Shown piece after piece: positions 6,705 to 12,255 of a stretch of DNA of 12,255 bases. Position 1 is the first letter of the stretch, and every line of letters begins with the position of its first letter. Position numbers and translations under genes: made by a program. The notes beneath the pieces were generated by a model that was not told the origin of the DNA, did no database searches, and was given only the letters and a program-made list of their open reading frames with translations. This DNA comes from Chloroflexota bacterium (lineage in GTDB: Bacteria > Chloroflexota > Anaerolineae > Anaerolineales > Villigracilaceae), in the NCBI GenBank assembly GCA_021812905.1, contig JAKAMM010000027.1, forward strand, positions 1-12,255. Reading direction: 5' to 3'.

Positions 6705-8648
6705 CTAAGCGTGTTGTTTATCGTCGAGCAGTTGGGAACTGTAAATCTCGGCGTAAATTTCGTTTTCTTCCAGCAGTTCGGCATGTTTGCCAATGGCGGC
6801 CACCTTGCCCTTATCGAGCACGATGATCTGGTCGGCATTCATGACGGTGCTGATGCGCTGGGCGATCACAAATGAAGTGCGGCCCTTCATCAACTTGTCG
6901 AGCGCGCTTTGGATGACGGCCTCGGTGCCGAGGTCCACGCTGGAGGTTGAGTCATCCAAAATAAGTATTCTCGGATTGAGCAGCAGCGCGCGCGCGATGG
7001 CGACTCTTTGCTTCTGACCACCCGACAGCGTGGTACCGCGCTCGCCGACGGGCGTTTCATACCCTTCGGGGAAGGACGTGATGAAGTCGTGAGCCGCCGC
7101 CGCTTTGGCCGCCGCGAAGATTTCATCATCTGTGGCTTCGGGTTTGCCGAAGGCGATATTGTCGCGGATGCTGCCCGAGAACAGAGTCGTCTCCTGCAAC
7201 ACGATCCCGATCTGGGCGCGGAGGGATTCGAGTTTTACATCCTGCAGATCGTGTCCGTCAATCGTGATGCGTCCATCGGTGGGATCATAGAAGCGAGGCA
7301 GTAAGTTGATGATGCTGGTCTTGCCGGAACCGGTTGCGCCTAACAGCGCAATCGTCTGACCAGGTTTGGCTTCAAAGCTGACCTTATCCAATACCGGCGC
7401 GCCTCCACCGACATAACGGAAAGAGACATCTTCGAAATTGATATTGCCTTCAACCTGCGGCAGTTCAATCGCACCAGCCTTGTCGGTCACATCGGACTTC
7501 GCATCCAGAATTTCGAAAATGCGTGTGGCCGATGCGGCGGCTTGTCCGAACTGGGTGATGATGAAACCAAGCTGTGCCACCGGGAAGAAGATGAAGATCA
7601 GGTACATGCTAAATTCCTGCCATTCGCCAAGTGTCAGCGTGCCGAGGATGATCTCCTTGCCGCCGACGTACAGCGTGGTGGCCTGGCCCAGGTTGGCGAT
7701 CAGGAACACCAGCGGCATCAGAAAAGTGAACAGACGTGCAATGACGATCTGTTGATCCATCAAATTATCAGCCGCGACGTTGAACTTGACTTCCTCGCTC
7801 TTCTCGCGTGTGAAGGCTTTGACGACCTTGATGCCTGCCAGGTTTTCCTGAAGGATCGTGTTCAGCGCGGAGAGTCTTTGTTGAACGCGGTTGAAAAGCG
7901 GCTGGCTGATGGTACCGAAGAGCATGAATAATATCAACGCCACCGGGATGATCCAGATGGTGGCCAGGGCCAGTTGGGCATTGGTTGTGAACAGGATGAT
8001 GAGGGTAGCGGTCAGCAACACGAGCGCGCCAATGAGTTGCAGCAAGCCCTGACCTAAAAACAGGCGGACTTTTTCCACATCATCGGTGGCGCGGATCATA
8101 AGCTGACCGGTCTGGTTCTGGTCGTGATACGAGAATGACAGACGCTGGATCTTGGCGTACAGATCGTTACGCAGATCATACGCGACGGACTGCGAATTCT
8201 TCTCTGCCCAGAAGGCCTGCAGGAATGCAAAGAGTCCGCGCAACGCGGCGAAGCCGACGATGAACAATCCAGCGCGGACTAAATCGTCCGGCGCTGAGAC
8301 TTTATCGGCGTTGAGTTGAGCGACGAGCTGGTCGCTGGTCATCGTTGCAGGGTAATTCAAAAATGTCAGGATCTTGGGCAGTGCGACTGACATGAATGCC
8401 GCAGGGATTTTGTTGAGCGCGTCCAACACGGTGGTGGCAATGACGCCCTTGGTCACGGCGTCAATGATGCTGCGGACCAAGCGCGGTACTGCCAATTGTG
8501 AGAGGGTCGCTATCAATAAGAAAATGTAAGGCAAAACTGCCTGCCAGCGGTAGTGGAATAGATAGCCAGCGGCGCGTCCGATGACGTTGCGTTGCTGGGT
8601 CATCGATGGGCGGGGCATAAGTTTTGACATGGTTTGAGATGCTTGCAC
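6705..8648 (-). CDS. ABC exporter half-transporter, TM287-like (degenerate ATP site)
   Basis: This 647-aa fused permease-ATPase has six predicted helices (about 30-375) followed by an ATPase domain. Motifs are Walker A GATGSGKT (437-444), Gln485, signature LSGGQ (541-545), Walker B ILILDD with Asp566 replacing the catalytic Glu, and switch-loop Gln597 replacing His. The two substitutions are those of the TM287-type subunit, so its own ATP site should bind but barely hydrolyse ATP. The site completed by its intact LSGGQ, with the partner's Walker motifs, would be the active one. The first outer loop is extended (about 60-125). The start is GTG 8648, with AAGGA about nine bases upstream; the ATG at 8630 is farther from that site. 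It follows marR after a 101-bp gap and precedes its partner by 23 bp. The two proteins should form one heterodimeric pump. Confidence 0.94.
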   Translation of the reverse strand: MQASQTMSKLMPRPSMTQQRNVIGRAAGYLFHYRWQAVLPYIFLLIATLSQLAVPRLVRSIIDAVTKGVIATTVLDALNKIPAAFMSVALPKILTFLNYPATMTSDQLVAQLNADKVSAPDDLVRAGLFIVGFAALRGLFAFLQAFWAEKNSQSVAYDLRNDLYAKIQRLSFSYHDQNQTGQLMIRATDDVEKVRLFLGQGLLQLIGALVLLTATLIILFTTNAQLALATIWIIPVALILFMLFGTISQPLFNRVQQRLSALNTILQENLAGIKVVKAFTREKSEEVKFNVAADNLMDQQIVIARLFTFLMPLVFLIANLGQATTLYVGGKEIILGTLTLGEWQEFSMYLIFIFFPVAQLGFIITQFGQAAASATRIFEILDAKSDVTDKAGAIELPQVEGNINFEDVSFRYVGGGAPVLDKVSFEAKPGQTIALLGATGSGKTSIINLLPRFYDPTDGRITIDGHDLQDVKLESLRAQIGIVLQETTLFSGSIRDNIAFGKPEATDDEIFAAAKAAAAHDFITSFPEGYETPVGERGTTLSGGQKQRVAIARALLLNPRILILDDSTSSVDLGTEAVIQSALDKLMKGRTSFVIAQRISTVMNADQIIVLDKGKVAAIGKHAELLEENEIYAEIYSSQLLDDKQHA

Positions 8649-8677
8649 AGTTTAGTTCCTTTCAGTTCTTGAAATAG

Positions 8678-8712
8678 CGACAGTGGTCCTGATTGTTTAT
8701 AAAATACTGTCG
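8678..8712. promoter_or_regulatory. Inverted repeat in the marR-ABC spacer
   Basis: Perfect 7-bp arms, CGACAGT (8678-8684) and ACTGTCG (8706-8712), are separated by 21 bases that are AT-rich on one side. The repeat lies in the 101-bp spacer between marR and the first exporter gene, upstream of its ribosome binding site. It could be a stem-loop that tunes downstream expression, or a second operator with half-site centres 28 bp apart. There is no T tract, so it does not look like a terminator. Its sequence differs from the marR palindrome at 9216-9235. Confidence 0.4.
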
Positions 8713-8749
8713 TGAATTGAATGTGAAGATGGAGCGGAAGTTCGGTGAA

Positions 8750-9199
8750 TTATTGCGTTTGCTCTAATTTGGCGGCGGCTTCGGTCAGCATGGTCAGCGC
8801 AGCGCCGACTTTCGTGCGTTCTTCTGCGTCCAGGTTGGATACCAGTTCATCCACCCAGCGATAGCGCTGTTCGATCCCGCTTTCGATCAACTTCTTTCCC
8901 TTGCTGGAGAGTTTGATCAACTTGGCGCGCCGGTCATCGGGATCTTCGGCTCGTTCGATCAATCCGCTCTGGACGAGACGTTCCACCAACTGGCTGGCTG
9001 CGGCGTTCGAGACCTCGAAGCGTTCACTGATCTCTGAAATCCCGCACGAGCCTCTGTAGTGCAACTGCATCAAAATGCTGAACTGCGGCATGGACATGCC
9101 CGTCGCTTTGACGTGGTGCGACCAGCCGCGCATGGAGCGGTGCATGAAAGTGTCCATCCATTTGCGGATGATCTTCGATAATTGAACTTGGTCGGTCAT
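8750..9199 (-). CDS. MarR-family transcriptional regulator
   Basis: This 149-aa winged-helix protein is of typical MarR length. Helices at both ends form the dimer interface. The DNA-binding core spans about 35-100: SMPQFSILMQLHYRG, then the recognition region EISERFEVSNAAASQLVERL (56-75), and a wing with DPDDRRAKLIKLSSKG (86-101), the family hallmark. The start ATG at 9199 has AAGG seven bases upstream. It is the first gene of an apparent operon with two half-ABC exporters on the same strand, the classic arrangement in which a MarR repressor controls its own efflux pump. A perfect palindrome overlapping its -10 element supports autorepression, probably relieved by a small ligand that the pump exports. 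The ligand cannot be read from the sequence. Confidence 0.93.
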   Translation of the reverse strand: MTDQVQLSKIIRKWMDTFMHRSMRGWSHHVKATGMSMPQFSILMQLHYRGSCGISEISERFEVSNAAASQLVERLVQSGLIERAEDPDDRRAKLIKLSSKGKKLIESGIEQRYRWVDELVSNLDAEERTKVGAALTMLTEAAAKLEQTQ

Positions 9200-9215
9200 A
9201 GTTAAGCCTTCTTTT

Positions 9216-9235
9216 TAGTTAAGCGTGCTTAACTA
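9216..9235. promoter_or_regulatory. Palindromic operator, probable MarR binding site
   Basis: A perfect 20-bp palindrome consists of TAGTTAAGC (9216-9224), GT, and GCTTAACTA (9227-9235). One arm recurs exactly as TAGTTAAGC at 9199-9207, reaching the marR start codon, and a six-base core GTTAAG occurs at 9245-9250. The palindrome overlaps the -10 element and start region of the marR promoter, so binding would block RNA polymerase. The symmetry is directly seen; MarR as the ligand is inferred from position. Confidence 0.75.
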
Positions 9236-9260
9236 TATGTGCGGGTTAAGTTTTTGTCAA
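9232..9260 (-). promoter_or_regulatory. Sigma70-type promoter of the marR-ABC operon
   Basis: On the minus strand, a consensus -35 TTGACA (9260-9255) is followed by 17 bases and TATAGT (9237-9232), a near-consensus -10. Transcription should begin about 25 bases before the marR ATG. Such a strong promoter beneath a palindromic operator fits a repressor-controlled efflux operon. Confidence 0.8.
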
Positions 9261-9306
9261 GCGAGGGGAGATTAGAGAAGTGTTAGAAGTTCATGGAATA
9301 CTTGTA

Positions 9307-9312
9307 TATAAT
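9307..9312 (+). promoter_or_regulatory. Consensus -10 element of the LuxR-type gene
   Basis: A perfect TATAAT ends only 14 bases before the ATG at 9327. A weak -35 candidate (TTAGAA, 9283-9288) lies 18 bases upstream. Transcription would begin around 9319, inside or just after the AGGAAG ribosome binding site (9316-9321). The mRNA from this promoter would therefore be nearly leaderless. Confidence 0.5.
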
Positions 9313-9326
9313 AGTAGGAAGTTCCT

Positions 9327-10865
9327 ATGGAATTAGATAATCAATTCACCGAACGGGAAAAAGAGGTCGCTAAGTTGTTGTTGCAAGGCAAGAGTAATAA
9401 ACAAATTGCTCTTGCGCTCGATATTTCAAAAAGCACGGTTGAATTTCATTTGAAGAATATTTACCTAAAGCTTAATGTCAATTCAAGAACCGAAGCGGTA
9501 TTGAACCTGTCGAAAAGCGACCTAAGGGAATCCGTAGGTCAAGAACTAAAAGAAAACCTATGGCAAGCCACAGGCGGTAAAACCACTCAATCAGAGTACA
9601 GTTCTCAGGCAAAACATTTCTTCGACCCAAAAGAGGAAAAAGACATGAAGAACCGTACCATGATTGCAATCGTATTGAGTGCCGTTGCGATTGTAGCAGT
9701 TTGTGGAATGCTTGCGTATTTGCGATCTGCAAAGCTTGATCAGAATGCACACACCGCGCCTCTTACGCCAAACACAGAACAGCCCGTTCTTGCCGACACG
9801 CCCTACGTTGTTTTACAAGTGCCACCTGAAGCGTCCACGCGAAGTTATGATGAAGTTCTTCTGCTTTTACAAACGTCCAACGTTCCTTTTCATTATGCGG
9901 CAGATTTTATTGGGATAGGTTGTTTTGTGCCCAATGAGAAAAATCCGTGCGCTGAAACCGGCCCAATACCGTTCCCGGATGGCGAGTCGCTTTCTGGTTC
10001 CTCTGTATATTGGATGCCCGATGGAGAAAATGGGTTTTATGTTCGTGACAATCAAATTCTGGTTTTAAATCACCTGCAGAGAAAAGTTGCAGTAAGTGGC
10101 GTACTCGTTTCCAATATCCTGAAAACAGATTATCAAGCCCATATTTCTCCCGATGCCAGATGGATGGTGGAAAGTGTACAAGTAGATGATCCCTATGCCT
10201 CAGACTTAGTTTTGATAAAAACAACAACTGGAACAACCAGTAAACTCGATATTGGTTTGGATACTTGTTTCAAAACCCCAATTGGTTGGATTACACCCTC
10301 AAAATTTCTTTTTCGATGTGATATATCCATTGGAGCAACATCCAAGAAATATCTTACTGAGGTTCACTATTACACTTATGATGTTCTGGGTAATGAGTTG
10401 TTGGAAATTTCCTCTGGAACGGATATCGGCTTTGGGCCAATATCTCCCAATGGAAAGTATGTTATTCGTTACGAAAAACAGAACGGCTATTATATGAACT
10501 ATTATGTGAAGGATTTGTCCAATAACCAGTTTCAATCTTCAAAACTTCCTGAAGGGCAGATGGTCTGGTCTCATGATTCCAGCAAGTTGGCAATTTTTAC
10601 TGACAAAGGCGATCTTATCATCGCAAACTATGATGGCTCAAATCAAGAAAAAATATTCAGTTCAGGTTGGCAAGGTTATTTATCCATGGAGTGGTTTCCG
10701 GACGATAAATATATTGCTCTTATTGGTTCATCTAATGACTACTCATTAGCATCACAAATGATTATCTTGTCTACGAAAGGCGATATCATAAAATATGATC
10801 CCATTTCTACGACTGATGGATACAATATTGTTGGGATATCGCCTTTACCTGTGATAAAAAAATAA
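9327..10865 (+). CDS. Membrane-anchored LuxR-type HTH regulator with extracytoplasmic beta-propeller-like domain
   Basis: A 512-aa one-component regulator. Residues 7-62 form a LuxR/GerE helix-turn-helix (FTEREKEVAKLLLQGKSNKQ, then a STVEFHLKNIYLKL recognition helix). A charged linker (63-108) leads to one hydrophobic helix (110-132). The remainder (about 155-512) is predicted extracytoplasmic and carries TolB/WD-like blade motifs: SPDARWM (274-280), SPNGKYV (373-379), WSHDSSKLAIF (414-424), FPDDKYIALI (457-466). Cysteine pairs 199/208 and 314/331 could form disulfides, consistent with export. No receiver or ligand-binding domain precedes the HTH. The likely job is coupling an envelope signal to transcription, ToxR/CadC-like in topology though from a different HTH family. 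The gene is markedly AT-rich compared with its neighbours. A second ATG at 9645 has its own Shine-Dalgarno sequence. Targets are unknown. Confidence 0.85.
   Translation: MELDNQFTEREKEVAKLLLQGKSNKQIALALDISKSTVEFHLKNIYLKLNVNSRTEAVLNLSKSDLRESVGQELKENLWQATGGKTTQSEYSSQAKHFFDPKEEKDMKNRTMIAIVLSAVAIVAVCGMLAYLRSAKLDQNAHTAPLTPNTEQPVLADTPYVVLQVPPEASTRSYDEVLLLLQTSNVPFHYAADFIGIGCFVPNEKNPCAETGPIPFPDGESLSGSSVYWMPDGENGFYVRDNQILVLNHLQRKVAVSGVLVSNILKTDYQAHISPDARWMVESVQVDDPYASDLVLIKTTTGTTSKLDIGLDTCFKTPIGWITPSKFLFRCDISIGATSKKYLTEVHYYTYDVLGNELLEISSGTDIGFGPISPNGKYVIRYEKQNGYYMNYYVKDLSNNQFQSSKLPEGQMVWSHDSSKLAIFTDKGDLIIANYDGSNQEKIFSSGWQGYLSMEWFPDDKYIALIGSSNDYSLASQMIILSTKGDIIKYDPISTTDGYNIVGISPLPVIKK
9632..9647 (+). 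promoter_or_regulatory. Internal ribosome binding site and ATG
   Basis: AGAGGA (9632-9637) lies seven bases before an in-frame ATG (9645-9647, residue 107), immediately ahead of the membrane helix. Translation from here would give a 406-aa membrane protein lacking the HTH, with a plausible signal-anchor N-terminus (MKNRTMIAIVLS). It may be a functional second start, or a relic of a separate gene that became joined to the HTH. Confidence 0.45.
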
Positions 10866-10887
10866 AAGATAACAAAAAGGGTAAAAG

Positions 10888-10917
10888 AAAAGGTGCGGAG
10901 AAAATCCGCACCTTTTT
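10888..10917. terminator. Bidirectional rho-independent terminator
   Basis: A 12-bp perfect stem, AAAAGGTGCGGA (10888-10899) and TCCGCACCTTTT (10905-10916), has a GAAAA loop. A T run follows on the plus strand (10913-10917), and the A-rich left flank provides T's on the minus strand. It sits between the convergent LuxR-type gene (stop at 10865) and the peptidase gene (stop at 10922) and can serve both. Confidence 0.88.
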
Positions 10918-10921
10918 GGTT

Positions 10922-12250
10922 CTACTTGTTTCTTTGCAACGCCTGATAGATCGCGTTCGTCCCAAAGTCCAGCGAGGCGGCAGGGATTCTTTCATCAGCG
11001 GCGTGGATGACGCTGGAGAAATTAAAATCATCGGGCAGTTGCATGGGTAGGAATCCGTAGGTTTGGATTCCGAGCTTAGAGAAAAATCGTCCGTCGGTGA
11101 CACCGCTCAAAAGCAACGGGACGGGCGTGCCGCTTGGGTCGACTTCACGCAGGATTCCGGCCAGGGTGTCGAAAAAGCCCATGTCGGGGTCAGCCGGTCC
11201 GGGGTCGAAATGAGCGACTTCCAGTTCCACATCCGCACCAACTATCTGGCGCATCTCGTTCAGCATGTCATCCGGCTTGAAGCCCGGAAGCAATCGTCCA
11301 TCCAAATCCACGCTGACCCGACTCGGGATCACATTGATCTTTTCGCTGCCATGCAAAATCGTCGGGCTGAGGGTGTTATGCAAAAGCGGACGAAACACAC
11401 GCGCATTATCGCCCAACATGTTCAAAATATTTTCCGCCAGAGCAGGGTTAGTGAGCTGGCCGAGAAACAGGCCGTTCAAGCCGCCCAGCGCCGATGACAT
11501 GGCGTTAAACATCAAACGCGCGGCGGGCGTGACGTGGATGGGCAATTGATGAGAATCAAGTTGTTGAAGGAATTGCGCCAGGCGCGCCATCGCACCGCCG
11601 CGCACCGGCATCGAACCGTGACCGCCCTGACCGTGCACTGTGGCGAGCATCGCGCAAATTTGTTTTTCAGCCACCTGGATCGGATAAAACCGCTTCTTTC
11701 CGACCGTGAGCGTGAACCCGCCAAATTCGCCGATCGCATACCGGATGCCTTTGAACTGCTCCGCATATTTTTCGACGAGGAACTTTGCACCGTAATCGCC
11801 GCCGACTTCTTCATCGCTGACGATGGCGAGGATCACGTCGCCCGGCAATTTTTGGTTTTCCATCTTTGCACGCAGGAACGCGGCCACCATCATGGCGACG
11901 CCGCCTTTCATATCGAGCGCGCCGCGTCCCCAAATGAATCCATCGACAAGTTTTCCATCGAACGGTGGATGAGTCCATTGCTGATTTGCAGTGGTGACAA
12001 CGTCCACGTGGCCGTAGAGCAATAACGGCGCGGCGCGTCCTTCGCCGGGAAGGTGGGCTACCAGGTTTGGACGATTTGGATCAAGCGAAAATATTTTGGT
12101 CTCGATCCCGGCCGCTTTCAGCAACCCACCGATGTAAGCAATACATTCAGCCTCATTGCCGGGCGGATTGGTGGTGTTGAATTGGATCAGTTTTTGCAAT
12201 AATTCTGCTGGACGCTGGTGAATGAAAGTTATATTATTTGATGTTGACAT
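10922..12250 (-). CDS. M20-family metallopeptidase / amidohydrolase
   Basis: A 442-aa cytoplasmic zinc hydrolase of the M20 family (ArgE/DapE/CPG2 type), which cleaves peptide or N-acyl amide bonds. The metal site is complete: YGHVDVV with His81 and Asp83, GRGALDMKGG with bridging Asp113, SDEEVGG with catalytic Glu147 and ligand Glu148, Glu175 as the probable third-site acid, and C-terminal IHAADE with His416. The dimerisation lid domain lies about 195-320 and begins around HGQGGHGSMP with His211. Length is normal for the family. The motifs do not separate dipeptidase, deacylase and desuccinylase activities. The ATG at 12250 is five bases from the window end, so its ribosome binding site and promoter cannot be seen and a longer N-terminus is not strictly excluded. 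It converges on the LuxR-type gene and shares its terminator. Confidence 0.9.
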   Translation of the reverse strand: MSTSNNITFIHQRPAELLQKLIQFNTTNPPGNEAECIAYIGGLLKAAGIETKIFSLDPNRPNLVAHLPGEGRAAPLLLYGHVDVVTTANQQWTHPPFDGKLVDGFIWGRGALDMKGGVAMMVAAFLRAKMENQKLPGDVILAIVSDEEVGGDYGAKFLVEKYAEQFKGIRYAIGEFGGFTLTVGKKRFYPIQVAEKQICAMLATVHGQGGHGSMPVRGGAMARLAQFLQQLDSHQLPIHVTPAARLMFNAMSSALGGLNGLFLGQLTNPALAENILNMLGDNARVFRPLLHNTLSPTILHGSEKINVIPSRVSVDLDGRLLPGFKPDDMLNEMRQIVGADVELEVAHFDPGPADPDMGFFDTLAGILREVDPSGTPVPLLLSGVTDGRFFSKLGIQTYGFLPMQLPDDFNFSSVIHAADERIPAASLDFGTNAIYQALQRNK

Positions 12251-12255
12251 AATTT

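Noticed and set aside
11534..12025. Plus-strand frame of 163 codons opposite the peptidase
   Set aside because: It is an antisense shadow: the minus strand encodes intact M20 metal-site motifs over the same bases, and the plus-strand product shows no family pattern.
1..12255. CRISPR arrays, tRNAs, rRNAs, insertion sequences, riboswitches
   Set aside because: No regularly spaced repeats, transposase motifs, terminal inverted repeats around a gene, or recognisable RNA consensus was found on either strand by eye.

Overview
The window looks like a piece of a bacterial chromosome, most likely from an Anaerolineae-type Chloroflexota. That placement is an inference from gene style: a GyrA-family subunit with a lysine-rich tail, a LuxR-type HTH protein anchored in the membrane, and a palindromic repeat of the kind scattered between genes in such genomes. 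No rRNA, tRNA, CRISPR array or insertion sequence was seen, and no gap between genes exceeds about 200 bases.

Layout. (1) Bases 1-1771 are AT-rich and accessory in character. They hold two operator-like inverted repeats 21 bp apart, a plus-strand remnant that resembles the N-terminus of a KAP-type P-loop NTPase, and a tight minus-strand cassette: HNH endonuclease, uncharacterised 120-aa protein, Vsr-type endonuclease. The HNH gene carries a one-base frameshift; removing one T restores a 28-residue tail that ends just before the next gene. (2) Bases 1877-4456 (minus) encode a GyrA/ParC-family type II topoisomerase subunit. Its leader contains a good sigma70 promoter and a compound palindromic repeat. 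(3) Bases 4660-9199 (minus) form an efflux operon: a MarR regulator followed by two half-ABC exporters. These match the heterodimeric TM287/TM288 plan, with one degenerate and one canonical ATP site. The marR promoter (TTGACA-17-TATAGT) is overlapped by a perfect 20-bp palindrome, which predicts autorepression of the operon. (4) Bases 9327-10865 (plus, AT-rich) encode a one-component regulator: N-terminal LuxR HTH, one membrane helix, and an extracytoplasmic beta-propeller-like domain. (5) A shared bidirectional terminator separates it from a convergent M20-family metallopeptidase (10922-12250, minus), whose upstream region lies outside the window.

How the genes relate. The marR-ABC-ABC block is a self-contained, regulated export unit. 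The HNH/120-aa/Vsr block reads as a DNA-processing or defence cassette, now possibly damaged, with no cytosine methyltransferase visible in the window. The topoisomerase and peptidase are housekeeping-type genes whose base composition (roughly 60% GC in a sampled line) contrasts with about 35-38% in sampled lines of the cassette and the LuxR-type gene.
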